NCBI GenBank assembly: GCA_001692895.1
Contig: KV748191.1
Span: 1,302,001 to 1,366,000 of the forward strand
Length of the DNA stretch: 64,000 bases
Source: Cenococcum geophilum 1.58
Taxonomy: Eukaryota > Ascomycota > Dothideomycetes > Gloniales > Gloniaceae
Reading direction: 5' to 3'
Shown: positions 1 through 10,951 of the stretch, in pieces
Layout of the letters: every line of letters begins with the position of its first letter
How positions within the stretch are numbered: the stretch's first letter is position 1
Notes under the pieces: generated by a model
What the model saw: the letters and a program-made list of their open reading frames with translations, nothing else
What the model was told of the DNA's origin: nothing
The model's database searches: none
Position numbers and translations under genes: made by a program

Positions 1-1832
1 TAGTAAGAATATAGTAGCTATTCTAGTCGCTCTATTTAGGGACTATAAAATTATAGGTAATATTGGGTTCTTTATAGCCAATAACACTAAGTTAAATAAT
101 ACCTATATTAATTTAGTTCTTTAAGCCCTATATTTAAAAATATTAGTAAAGAAATAAAAAGTATATTAACTTTACTGCTTTGGCTATATAATAAACCTTT
201 ATATATAGGCCTTTATTATTAGAATAGACGCTAATAAAATCTATAAAGAAATAGCAGCTATATACTGTAATTAGAATTACAGCAAGGTTTAAGAGCTTTA
301 GAAGAAGTAGGGACTAGTTAGTTTACTTTAAAATATTATTTAGTATATTTATATAATCCCCTAGTATTGTAGTTTCTTTAAGAGTATTTAAATAGGAGGT
401 CCTTTATTAGAATTTAATAGCCTAAAGGTACGTAATAGAGCTATAGTATTAAGATTTGCTACCTAGTAGAACGTTAGACAAATCTCTAATTAGCTATAGT
501 ATTAGATTTTATATCTATTACCCTTAACGGTTATAATCTAAGCCTTATAGTTATAGTATTTAAACTTATAATACTATCTATAAAAATAATACTAATAATT
601 TACTAGCTTATCTAAAATAACTAAACGTAATAGAATTTGGTCTTTTTAGCTATTTTATAATATTTAAACTGTAGAGAACGAATTACTATATTTTATAAGA
701 CTTATAAACCTAGTAATAAAGCTAAAGCGTTTACTAAAGACGGCTTCCTTAGCTAAAGTACTGGCTCTAATTTAAACACCTTTATAACTACCTTAAGATA
801 TTCTATAAGGCTATAATTATAATAAAAAGTAATTAAAGTTATACTAACTACTTTTAAATACTAAATTGGCTTTTTAAGGAGCTCTTATTAATTAAGTAGA
901 AGTTTCTTAAACTTTCTACTTAATTACTTTAAAAACGGAAAAAGGCCGACGCTTAAGCCTATTAATACTTAGCAGACTATTTAGAAGTAGTATAAAAGAA
1001 GGGAAATAAGTACTATAATAAGGCTAATAATATAGCAGCGTATTACGCAGTAATTGTCCTTAATCCGACGCTTAAGATATAGTAGTTTAAGGACTATTAG
1101 AGGCCATATCCTATTAGGAAGGATTAGATTAATAGTATTAAGCAGAAGATTAAGGAGCTCTAGCTTAATTATAAAGGCCAGTATTTATCTATTTAATTAT
1201 CCTTACTAGATTTAGTACTAGTTTAGCAACCCCAGTAAGCAAAAATCTATACCTTTACTCAAAATTATAAGCGCCTAAAAACCGTTTATTAAAACGATAA
1301 GGCTACTACGCCTCCTCTAATTAATTGCTTTAATAAGTATTTATATATAAATAAGCTTAAGCTTAAAAAGTATAAACACTTTAACCTTATATAGTACTGG
1401 TAAAACCGCTATATAAGCTAGCCTAATCTTACTTACTTTACCCTTAATATCCTTATAGTGCCTTTTATAAGCGACAAATATAAATAACTATTTAGTAGCT
1501 GTAAGATCCTCCTTAAGGCTTAACGCTCTTAGCTATAGATAGATATAATTAAGGCAAATAAGGGTCTTTGGTATAGATATAGACCTCCACTAAAGGATAT
1601 ATTTAATAATAAGGATATTAACAAAGTAGAGGGAGAGCCGCGGCTACTAAAGCTCTCACCTAAAGAGGAGGCTAAGGCTCGGCTTACTACTGCAGTTGCT
1701 GCGGAGACTACTACTTAGGTGGATGACGGGGGTGAGGAGGCTTTAGCCAAAGAACTTGCTAAGGAGGCTGCTTTAGAGGGCGATAATGAGGCTAACGATA
1801 AGGAGGGCCTTTCTGCTGCTGATATAATGTAA
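1..1832 (+). pseudogene. hAT transposase remnant (RNase H-like core and dimerisation domain)
   Basis: Conceptual translation shows the order expected of fungal hAT transposases. Near 50-110 is a YKIIGNIGFFIANN-like segment (around the second catalytic Asp, now Asn). Near 170-420 is the conserved cysteine/His-Leu region. At 1020-1200 is an AAYYA..VLNPTLK block. At 1380-1510 is the C-terminal dimerisation domain with YWxNR..YPNLT and LFSSCKILL-like motifs. An acidic Ala/Glu-rich tail ends at a TAA at 1830-1832. Most in-frame stops are TAG or TAA where relatives have Trp or Gln, as expected from C-to-T and G-to-A RIP changes. The frame is not claimed to be continuous, and the 5' part lies outside the window. 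Confidence 0.75.
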
Positions 1833-2027
1833 TATAGGTAATTTTTGGTAAGTTTGGCTACCCCATTGACGACCCAGAAGCATGCCAAGACTTACTATTT
1901 ATAGTATAGACTGCTTATGTAACTGCATTGGATTTATCCTGGAGCTCCAGGAGCCAAACCCTATCTTCTATGGAGTGGAGTGGATTCAAATCAAAATCCA
2001 GTCCAGTCCAGTCCAATGAGATCACTG
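1..2027 (+). mobile_element. hAT-superfamily DNA transposon, decayed, 5' end outside window
   Basis: AT-rich and TpA-rich sequence that translates, through many TAG/TAA codons, into hAT transposase. The probable right terminus is CACTG at 2023-2027; hAT termini typically read CAGTG...CACTG. Just inside it lie short subterminal repeats: tandem TGGAG units near 1970-1983 and tandem GTCCA units near 1998-2015. The 8 bp after the end (2028-2035, CCCCTGCC) would be the target duplication, but the left end is outside the window, so this cannot be tested. Sequence composition becomes ordinary after about 1860. The element is inactive. Confidence 0.7.
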
Positions 2028-3706
2028 CCCCTGCCCCAGGGGCTATATTAAAGTTCTCGCGTCTAAAATAGTCCTCTGAGATGAAAGGGTTGTTATTGTA
2101 GAAAGCTCCATATCATGTGTTTCCTTGCTTTGGGAGAAGTCTTGTCAGGAGATGTGATATGTTTAGTTACAGTAAAAATGAACTCCATCGTAAACGATTA
2201 TCGCGTTAAGTACTCTACCATTATTCTTAGATCGCCTCACCCGCTATTTGGATTGTTTACTGTCTGCTTAAAAACCGCCCATACCCGCGAGTCAGCTTGG
2301 ATAGGCTCTACTATTCAACGTCGAGGAACCGCCACACCAAACACAATCCAGCTGAAGAAAGAAGACCTACAATAGGACGACTCATGATGAGTCACCTCAT
2401 GGACTGACGATTTGTGACGACGAAGGTGGCATACCGTCTTCATCTACTCAATCATGAGTCTTACTCGATATTGGAATACGATCCATTATGTAACTTCTAG
2501 CAGGCTTCTTCTACTATAAAATAGGAAGCAAAAGTCTTTAATAAGATTCAATGTACCCCTTCTACGGTTTGACCATCCGAACAATTGCTGTTCACCCAAA
2601 ATCCGGATGGTTCTGGTCTGGTTGCAAGACCCAATGCAAATTTCCCATTCGATGCTCGACAGCTTGCATGGGCTCGCGGCATCGTAGTCACCCTTTTAAT
2701 ATTGATGTTAATATTTTTGGTAGTCTGTATAATGAATGCCATTTACGAAACGTAAATCGACTTACTTGGCGGGCGGGATCGTTACCCCAGGAGTAGATTC
2801 TGGCAAATTCTTCCCCAGCCGTGCTTCGGCACCAGCGAGTATGTTGCATACAATCCCCTTTCGTAGCTGCATGCACGCATTCTTCTTCTGCCCCGATGTT
2901 ACGGAGACATTCTAAAAAAGGATTAGGCTATGACAGAGAGCCGATAAACTGAAGTCGATCGCAAAGCTTACCAAGCGCTGCCATATTAGTAATATATACT
3001 CTTGGAGTTTTCGTACTGCCTAGTACAGCCCCAATCACAATGCCTTTGAATCCTAGAGCATGTTCAGGATTTCTACGCTCAAAAAAGCGGGGACAGCAAG
3101 TACCATAATATGTGAGAAAGCAAGCCAGTGGGACCAGTGCCCACAATTAAGTGATGATCTCGACAACTTTAACCATCTGTACGACCAGTATCTCAGTTGG
3201 AAAGGAATTCAGTATTGGTTACCATTGCGGTCTTGGATGGGAGGATGCTCAGAACCCGAAAGAAACCCTTTATTCCTCAGGTACTTTCTATGTCTCTGGG
3301 TTATCTCTGGCGGAATTTCTAAGAATTTAGAAAAGCCCATAGCAAGCTTACAACTAGAGTTGAGCCTGAAGGGCCCCAAACCCTGTCCGCGGGTACCCGG
3401 GTAGATGGGGTGACTTCTAGGAAGCTATGGTGGCAATGACGCATGAATATGTGCTTCCGAGAACACGAGGAGTCTCAATGAAGACGCAAGGAACGTAAGC
3501 GGCTGCGTTGTCATCATACTGCTAAGTTGGGCGTTGGGTCAAGGTTGATTAAGTTGAAGCAACTTGTCCATGCCGAGGGCTGGTATCTCCAGATTCCCCT
3601 CACCCATGTGATACAAGATGGTCCGTGGTTGTGGGATTTGATGAGAAAGAGAAGCAGCCAAAGCACCGAAAATAGCCCGAAGACATCCCTGACATTCATC
3701 CGTAAC
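2028..3706. other. Non-coding spacer, no supported gene
   Basis: About 1.7 kb of normal composition. Open frames of up to 114 codons on both strands have no recognisable family motif, and several begin only at non-ATG codons. A 15-bp palindrome overlapping a TGAGTCA (AP-1/Gcn4-type) heptamer lies at 2379-2394. An 8-bp inverted repeat (ACCATCCG/CGGATGGT) lies around 2567-2610. It could hold a decayed solo LTR, but no pair of terminal repeats was found. Confidence 0.5.
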
Positions 3707-3935
3707 CAGTGATGCAACTGGTTTGGTTCACTATTCGGTTTGGTTCGGTTTTTCAATATTAAAAACCTTAACCGGTTATAATTTTAAACCTGTTTACTAA
3801 CTAATATCGGCTTAGCACTTACTTAATTTGGTAATTATTTATACTGGTTATATTGGTTAACCGGTTAAACCACCAATTAAATTGGTTTGGTTAAGGGCTA
3901 AAATTTATAACCGATCCAAACCAGTTGCATCACTG
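3707..3935. mobile_element. hAT-type MITE, 229 bp, with 8-bp TSD
   Basis: The left end CAGTGATGCAACTGGTTTGG (3707-3726) is matched by the reverse complement of the right end at 3916-3935; about 22 of the first 23 bases pair. The element is flanked by a perfect 8-bp direct repeat, TCCGTAAC, at 3699-3706 and 3936-3943. CAGTG termini and an 8-bp duplication are diagnostic of hAT transposition. The interior is AT-rich, rich in GGTT/AACC, and has no reading frame, so this is a non-autonomous element. Its clean TSD and nearly identical TIRs suggest a fairly recent or little-mutated insertion. It lies 127 bp upstream of the dioxygenase start and may sit in its promoter. Confidence 0.95.
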
Positions 3936-4069
3936 TCCGTAACATCAGGCCTCCCTTTGTGAGACCTCTACAACGGGCAAATGTACCGGTTGGCATGACA
4001 CGGCGCCGCTGCACAATGCAGGGTGTCGTTATGCTCTTGTGAGCATATTAATGCCCCGAAAAGATAGTT

Positions 4070-5089
4070 ATGCCAGTAAATTCAACCAGCATTCAAATGT
4101 CACCCTCAGTTATGTACACAAAAATCTGCCTGAAGCGGATCGCACATGTGTACTACACCCACGCCGACCTCGAAGAAGCAAACCGATTTCTGTTGGACTT
4201 TGGCTTCACGATGGTGAAGCGGACTAGCGACACAATATACTATCGTGGCTATGGATCAGAGCCGTTCGTCTATTGCGCTACCCAGAGCGAATCCAATGTT
4301 TTTGGTGGCGCTGCCTTTGTAGTCGACTCATTCTCTGATCTCGAACTAGCCACCCAAACACTTCCCTTGGCCACACCAATTCATGACCTGGATGCCCCGG
4401 GAGGTGGGAAGTACGTAATATTTTACGATCCAGTCGACAACTGCCCCTTCTACTTGGTTTATGGCCAGGCTGCTGTTGAGCCTTCCGTATCCTTTCCAGA
4501 GCTGGAATACAACTTCCCAACCTCTAAGCACCGCCCGGTCAATAAGACTCAGCGATTCAAGCAAGGCCCTGCACCCGTACATAAGCTTGGCCATTTCGGA
4601 CTATGCGTCACAGATTTTGCTGCTGCGTATGATTTCTTCACTTCTCGATTTAATTTCAAGCCAAGTGATGTGATATACGACGAGGGTGGGCGTGATATCA
4701 CCGCATTCATGCATTTGGACCGAGGAGAGGAGATGGTAGATCATCACAGCTTCTTCTTCTTTGAAGGCCCGAAGTCCCATGTTCATCATTCGAGTTTTGA
4801 GGTTCATGACTTTGATATCCAGTCGCTTGGTCATCAATGGCTAGAAGACAAGAAGTATAAATTGGCATGGGGTGTTGGCAGACATGTGCTGGGTTCGCAG
4901 ATATTCGACTATTGGTAAGACCTGATGTTGCTGATCTAGGTTGGCCGAATTCGGTGTGCTGACTCTGGCAGGTACGACAAGTCTGGTTTCATTGTGGAAC
5001 ATTACGTGGACGGGGATTTGGTAGACGAAAAGACTCCGATTGCTCGGACCAAGGCTGGGCCTGGTAATCTGCACATTTGGGGTGAATGA
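4070..5089 (+). CDS. VOC-family extradiol dioxygenase (catechol 2,3-dioxygenase-like)
   Basis: Two exons, 4070-4914 and 4972-5089; the 57-bp intron has GTAAGA, a TGCTGAC branch and CAG. The product is 320 aa. Two VOC modules are visible: residues about 22-130 (KRIAHVYYTHADLEEA...) and about 172-300. The second carries a likely 2-His-1-carboxylate iron site: His175 (LGHFGLCV), His239/240 (VHHSSFEV) and Glu291 (FIVEHYVDGD), the last encoded in exon 2. This layout is that of type I extradiol ring-cleaving dioxygenases, which open catechol-type rings next to the hydroxyls using O2. No signal peptide is seen, so it is probably cytosolic. Later in-frame ATGs at 4097 and 4112 are alternative starts. 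The neighbouring regulator, FAH-family hydrolase and P450 fit a role in aromatic breakdown. The exact substrate is unknown. Confidence 0.88.
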
Positions 5090-5392
5090 GATGCCTAAGT
5101 TGAGGTTTGATAAGACATGCTGACAGGACTAGGACCTGAATTGCCTCCAACTTTCTTACTGTAAGAGGAATCCATTATGTCGACCTCCGCAATAACTACA
5201 TGGGATCCTCCGGCACAGGTTGAGCCTTCAGCCAGATTCTGAGCATATTTAGAGCGAACGATGGCCCTATGAGATAAACTATAGGTGTACTAAACATTTC
5301 GCTTCTTAAGAGTAGACTGGTAGAGCGTTTTGGCAAATCTCTAGTTTGGAACGGCTGGGAGGCAAAAGGGCCCAAACCTGTGGACTCTCCTA

Positions 5393-8097
5393 TCAACCGT
5401 ACGTAAGCAGTTCGTCTAAATCAAATCCCAAGTAACCCAGGGAACCATCCGTGAAAAGTGTACAATCCGTGAAGTCCTGTTGCGAGAACGTCCAAGGAGT
5501 CTCTGGCAATACACCTAGAAGCGAACTTCCTGTTCTTACTACATGTTCCGCTTGCTCGAGCGCTGGAGGTCCCGTCGCTACTCTATCGCTATTCCGATTT
5601 AACGTAACTGAGGGAACTTCTAGTGGTCTATCATCTCCCGCTTCTTTCTTGCGCCTCTTTGAAATGATATTATGAGCCCGAATAGTTTCCAGCCGAGTTT
5701 CTAACGTGTTGAGTTTGTCTTGTAGTGTGCTCGCCACATTCCAGAATGACACGTAACTATTGAAGGTTAACCGGAGAAGATCAATATTTGAGTCGACTTT
5801 TCGGCAATTCACGGCTGATGGGTTGATAATTCGATAGACTACTTGCGCAGCTGCGGCAAGATAGACGATGTTCGCCAGTAAGGGGTTCACATGATGAACA
5901 TGCTCCTTAGAGCTAGTCCGGATGATGGCGATTATCTCATTGGCAGCATCAAGAAAATGGTTCCACGCCCCTTGGTTTGGATTTGAAGAAGTCGAGGAGC
6001 GGTTATTGCTGGGTCTGACCGAGGAGTTTTCTACAAACTGGGCTGACCTAGCCACCTCAGCTTCACTAAATTGAAACGAGGAGACTGGATAGTGGTAGAT
6101 CATGAACCGGGTCAGCTGGATCATAAGGTGGATGCTGTATATGTCAGAATCTTCTTGACGAGAAGATTGCATAGACATTAAGCCTTTCTCTTTGAATGTC
6201 AGGGATTGCTCACGATAGGAAAGTCGTGGTGGTAATGCTATTGAAACGCAACGCAACGCATTTTCCAGGATTTCTAATTCCATTTGGCTGTCCTTGGAAG
6301 GTTCTGATACGGGCCGCTTACGCGCTGCGCTCTTTGACCGATCTTCCTGCTGGCTAAACTGAGTTGAAAAAGATTGGGGATATGAGAATAAAAGAGCATT
6401 CCGCGCCAGAGAATTGGTTACGATAAACCATGCCTTGGCACTGGTGTTACCGGTTTGTTGTAGGGTTTTCCAACGAAAAGCAGGGTCGACGATTAAGATG
6501 CAGCTGCGCCGATACGTGCCGTTATACCATGCTTCATCGTCTACGGGAAGCCATGTGTTATTTTGAGTCCAGTCAATCGCTGTTGGCAATCATGTGTTAT
6601 TTTGAGTCCAGTCAATCGCTGTTGGCAATCGCCTGATTGTGCTTGCAAATACGTCGAATTCCCACAATGCCCACCAGGCTCGTCGACGTTCCTCTTTGAG
6701 GCACCAAGCTGTTATATCTGATTGGTCTTGTGCATCATCGGGGTATATGTCAATGCAGTGAAGTTTGAGTTCATATGCCAGGCGGATGCAGTTACCCAGA
6801 GTCCTCCAAGCCTTTCCACGAACGCCTTCGATGAGGAGTTGAAAAGTAGTCAGGATCGTGGCCTGCAATAAACATAGCGGTGGAGTGTCTTCCGCACATT
6901 GTTTCAGGGCTTCGTCTATGCGCCTAGACGCAAAAGCATGAAAATAGGATATTGAAGGGACATTCATTCTATGGCCACCTATGTTCTGTAGCTCGTTTCC
7001 AGTACAGAAGCGAGCCGAAAACGAAAACATGGCAGCCAGCAGAGCCTCTATTTGTTTCTCAGAAGATATTGCTTGCAGTTTGCTCTCGAAGTAAGGTCGC
7101 CGGAACAACGAAAATGATGTCATATTTTCGAAATACTGTGCGATACTGCGTTCGTTACAATGGTTAGCTTCTTGGACATTACCATCACTCCTCTACATCC
7201 AAAAGATCCTTGATAGAGCTCGGGCGGATACATGTTGTACTGGAGCAAGTTTAGGTTAGCACGGGAATTGCTTACAGCAGTTGATATAGTTCAGTCGAGA
7301 TTCCAAAGTTCAGGCAGGCTTGATAGACCTTTACTGCGACTCCAACGGATGTGCCTTGATCACCTCCCGATGGAAGGTCTTCAGCTGCCGCATTAGAGGA
7401 TTGCGATGTAGGCTCGTGCGACAGGTGCATGATCTGGCTTAAAGAATATTCATTTGACCCTTGCCTGTCAGTTAAATTAACGGTTAATTCCGGGGATGGT
7501 AAGCCCGGAGATATGACAGAGCTCCTGCCCGATTGAGTTTCAGGAAAACTTGATGGTCTTGATGGAGTTTCAGTACCGATACTACCGAAGGGCGACTGGG
7601 AAAGTCCCATACGGTTGTGTGGTGCCGCGGCCGTATCGGTTGTTGGGCCGGAAGGCCTCCTAAGTGAGTGGTGTCCTCGATCCGTCGTATGGGGTCCATC
7701 TAATAGATGCCGGCGTTTCCGGCGTTGTGGCGCTCCTATGATGTTTCACTCAGTTTGTTTCAGTATAGTTCTACGCTCAAAAATTATCCTTACCAATTTT
7801 CGGTCCAGGTTTCTGGGGCGTGAGTGGATATTTGCACTGCTGCAATGTTTTTACGCAGAGAGAGCAAGAGGGAAGAGAGCGATCGCTGGGGATGAGCGGT
7901 CAGAGGATATCAATGGACAAGGCAATAGTTTTTAGTTAAGACTCACCATCTTATCTTCCGTCTTGGAAATGAAATTAGCTCCTCTACTATACTGAAATTG
8001 TCTCGGAAGCTATTCGAGCTTACCTTTTGCAAGTAAAGCATGCCAATGTTGGCCGTGAAGTAGCGACGCCATCATCTTCCAGCGGCGCTTCAGGCAT
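5393..8097 (-). pseudogene. Zn2Cys6 transcription factor with Fungal_trans domain, interrupted by premature stop
   Basis: Exons on the minus strand: 8024-8097, 7947-7961, 7794-7885, 7276-7735 and 5393-7145 (introns 62, 61, 58 and 130 bp, all GT-AG), 798 codons in one frame. Cys20, 23, 30, 37, 40 and 47 form a Zn2Cys6 cluster with spacing C-x2-C-x6-C-x6-C-x2-C-x6-C. A YPLTPQKPGPK linker and a basic RRKRR patch follow. The central fungal-specific regulatory domain lies in exon 5 (SFSLFRRPYF..., then EERRRAWWALWEFDVF). Codon 399 is TGA (6590-6592), created at the junction of an exact 39-bp tandem duplication (6553-6630); the frame reopens at once and runs to 5393. Without the extra unit the protein would be intact. 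This allele probably makes a DNA-binding stub, unless the duplication is an assembly error. It is convergent with the dioxygenase, 303 bp apart, and is the likely pathway regulator. Confidence 0.82.
6553..6630. repeat. 39-bp perfect tandem duplication inside the regulator gene
   Basis: Copy 1 is 6553-6591 and copy 2 is 6592-6630, identical over all 39 bases. The length is a multiple of three, so the frame is kept, but the junction turns the Trp codon TGG into TGA. In the protein it duplicates LPTAIDWTQNNT plus a final codon. It may be replication slippage or a local assembly artefact. Confidence 0.95.
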
Positions 8098-9339
8098 TGG
8101 AATGAGGTTACTCACAGCAAAAAAGTATTTGGTAACAGTGTGTAGGCTGATGAATGGCCATATTTACGAATGAGGTGGAGTTAAGGCTTCCCGCGGGTCC
8201 CGCCACGATTTTGCGAGGCTCTCACAGGGTTTTTATGGAGACCAATTATCTCGGGCCCAGACCTTCCGATCAACCGCGCACTAACTAAGCCGTTTTGGGC
8301 TTCACCTTCGTTAGAAGGTCTGGCATGGGCTTTTGGGTAAAGAGACACGGCCAAAATACACCTTTCTGCTCCTAAATCTTTTAACCACAACGCTTGAAGC
8401 TATTTGTGATGGCTAAAATTACTAAATCAACTGCGGTTAACAAGACTGCATCATCAGATTTCCTAAATTTGAGCTCGTCGCGTCGTTGCGTGCGTCGTTG
8501 CATACGTTGTAAACTACAGCCCTTATTCTACACAAGGCTCTGCGGGAGGCTCTGCACAACGGCTCTACGCAGAGCCTTTGTACATAGAGCCTTTGTACGT
8601 AGAGTCTTCGTGCGTAGAGCCGTTGTGCAGAGCCTCGTGTAGAGCCTCGTGTAAAGCCTTCAGACGCGACCCAAATCCTGCAACAACTACCGGGCCAAAT
8701 TAGATCATTTTTGCTGCGTTCGATTCGCCTTATCTAGTTCTACAACGCGACATTAGCCGTTAGTTCGTGTAGGCGTTGGTTGGTGGTCAATATGGGGAGA
8801 TGTTATTGTATGACGCTTGCCTTTGCATGAGGTTTACTTATCTCGTACCGAAGTTCAGCCACAGCACTAAACCGCGTCTAGAAACCTTTTGTTAGAAGGT
8901 CTGGGACGCGATTCGAATTTTATGCGGCATAAATGGCTGAAATACACCTATTTTAAACCATATTCTTCTAATAACTAGAATAACTAATTTAAACTCAGCA
9001 AATAAAATTATGTCGTCTTTTTTTTCTAAAATTTAGTAAGCGGCTCTACGTGTATCCCATTGTGTGGCAACCGTTTCTTGCACTTTTCGTATATGCAAGC
9101 CTCATAAGCCTATCTAAGGCTCTATACCGTATATAGCTTAGTGTTAAGGCCTTAAGTCAGTACAATTACTCGGCGGCAGGGGTGCTAGCGCCTCATTAAC
9201 ATCTTCGACGCTTAAATATTGCGGTAAACAGCAGCGACGTGGCTAGGAAGCCTATATAATATTTGGTGTAGTTAATTAAAAAGCTTTAATATCGTCGCTG
9301 CCTATTTAATCCTTGAATTGCTAGCAAAATATTGTCTTT
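8098..9339. other. Regulator 5' flank passing into left edge of transposon island
   Basis: The first roughly 80 bp are presumably regulator promoter. From about 8180 the composition shifts. Two diverged copies of a motif pair occur: TTAGAAGGTCTGG followed about 50 bp later by AAATACACCT, near 8311 and again near 8893. A large hairpin lies at 8530-8655, and there are many GAGCC/GGCTC motifs. The stretch 8900-9339 becomes AT-rich and is probably the 5' non-coding part of the PiggyBac-type element. No gene is supported. Confidence 0.55.
8546..8636. repeat. 25-bp perfect inverted repeat with 41-bp loop made of GAGCC-type motifs
   Basis: Arm 8546-8570 is the exact reverse complement of arm 8612-8636. 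The loop 8571-8611 holds three related AGAGCCTTTGTAC-like units. Imperfect pairing continues outward to about 8530 and 8655. Units of the same kind, in the opposite orientation, recur at 34130-34195 on the far side of the island, which suggests subterminal repeats of the base transposon. Confidence 0.85.
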
Positions 9340-10750
9340 ATGCCACCTAAAAAACGTCGTGTGTCTTCGGCTCTAAAGCCTCTAAGGCCTCCAAAGCCTC
9401 TAAAAGCACCTCTAGCCTAAGAGTCCTATTTACAATCCTTTTAAGCAACGCAGTATACACATAATAGCTTGTTAGTAGTAGTTGCGCAGCCTCCAGAGGC
9501 TTTAGTAGCTTTAGTAGCTATACAGCAGGCAGTGGTGCTAATTAAGGATATTAAGGACACTTGGCTAAGCAGCCAGATTAAGGATATTAAGGACAAATTA
9601 GGAGCCGTTTTTAAGGCCTATGGTAAAACTACTAAGGATAAGGTGGATAAGGTAGATAAGGTAGATAAAACTAAACTACTAGAGCTATTAGCTAAAAAAG
9701 TTATAAAAATAGGCCTTCCTACCATTCCTACTTTATAGGAGCCTATAGCCGCTATTCCTAAGCTAGATCTTAAAGTTGTCAACCTTCTAGATAAGTTAAT
9801 ATTCGCTACTCGGCGTGCTAGTAAGCCTATTAGTAGCTTTAACGTAGGCAATAAATCTAATAATCTTCCCAACTAAGTTAAGGATAAGCGCTCTGCTTAC
9901 TATACACTAGTAAATTAGATTAGTATAACGTTTAGTAAATATAGATCTGGATAGGACCTACCGATTTAAGTATTTCTACTATTCTTTAGTATTAGTATAT
10001 TTAAGAGGCTTACTGTTAATATAAACCTATATACAGTATCTTAAAATGCTAGCGGATATTACTAATTAGGATAATATGTGGGTAAATAATTACGGGCGTA
10101 AAAGGAGACCTCTACTAGCGAATTAATAATTTAGGTAGGGCTTATTATCTATATAGGCGTCTTTAAAGGTACTTAGGTGCGAGATCTTTAGGCTATAGAT
10201 CCTAAATATCCTAGATACTTAATTAGCTTATTTATAGGTTAGAAAAGATAGGAGTAACTTAAGCGCTTCTTCTATATCTTACCACCTCTACTAGAGGGCG
10301 TTAAACGTTATATCTTTAAGAAAATCGAGCTGTTAATAACTCCTTTAGGCGAGGCGTTTAGAAAGTACGTTATACCTAGATCTATAGTTAGCTTTAATAA
10401 GATAATAGTAAGGTTTACTAAATAATCTACGGCTATAGTTAAATTGCCTAATAAGCTAATACCTAGGGGCTTTAAGATAATAAGCCTTTATTAATATGGA
10501 TATTGCTATAGCTTTATATTTACCTTACCTAGCTGCTTTTTTAGGCTTCCTTCTTAAATAGATTATTAAGATATTGTTCTCTTAAATACCTTTAAGTACG
10601 TTCTCTACCTTACCTAATAACTTCCTCTTTAGGCTTATTAATTTTGCCTATTTTTAGATAACTACTTTATAAATATTCCGTTATTCTAGGTGCTTTAATA
10701 ATTTAGAATTACTGCAGCTGGGACAGTTTAATTAAATTTAAAGGACTATC
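9340..10750 (+). pseudogene. PiggyBac transposase, 5' piece
   Basis: It starts with an ATG followed by PPKKRRVSS, a basic nuclear-localisation-like stretch. An Asp/Lys/Val repeat follows, encoded by tandem GATAAGGTA units near 9639-9668. The transposase domain (DDE_Tnp_1_7) is recognisable downstream: a RFFYILPPLLE segment near 10265, SFNKIIVRFT near 10390 (first catalytic Asp now Asn), KLPNKLIPRGFK near 10442, and LDNYFINIPLF near 10655 (second catalytic Asp kept). Numerous TAG/TAA codons replace Trp and Gln. The piece stops at 10750 where an LTR begins; the next piece resumes at 24611. Confidence 0.75.
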
Positions 10751-10947
10751 TGTTACGGCTAGCGATCCCATAGACGCAATCTGATAGATTAAGCAGTAAT
10801 AAGGGGCTATATTATAAATAGACTAAAATAAGGAGCTAGTAAAGGATATAGTAGGCGACTATGTACGTCGTCGGCGTTAGAACAACCTTAATCCGTCTTG
10901 CTTATATTTTAGTATAATAATGTTATATAGTTAGCCAAACCGTTACA
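10751..10947 (-). repeat. 3' LTR of retrotransposon A
   Basis: 197 bp, starting TGTTACGG and ending CGTTACA on the plus strand. It pairs with 24409-24605. Its last base and the following TTAC form the ATTAC target site used by element B. Confidence 0.92.
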
Positions 10948-10951
10948 TTAC

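Noticed and set aside
2115-3756. Several open frames of 60-114 codons on both strands
   Set aside because: No family motif, mutually overlapping on opposite strands, and some start only at non-ATG codons.
6590-6592. Programmed readthrough of the regulator's TGA
   Set aside because: The stop is followed by TTG, not the CTA context known for efficient TGA readthrough, and the duplication explains the stop fully.
8394-8642. 82-codon Arg/Val-rich frame
   Set aside because: It is a translation of the GAGCC hairpin repeats, not a gene.
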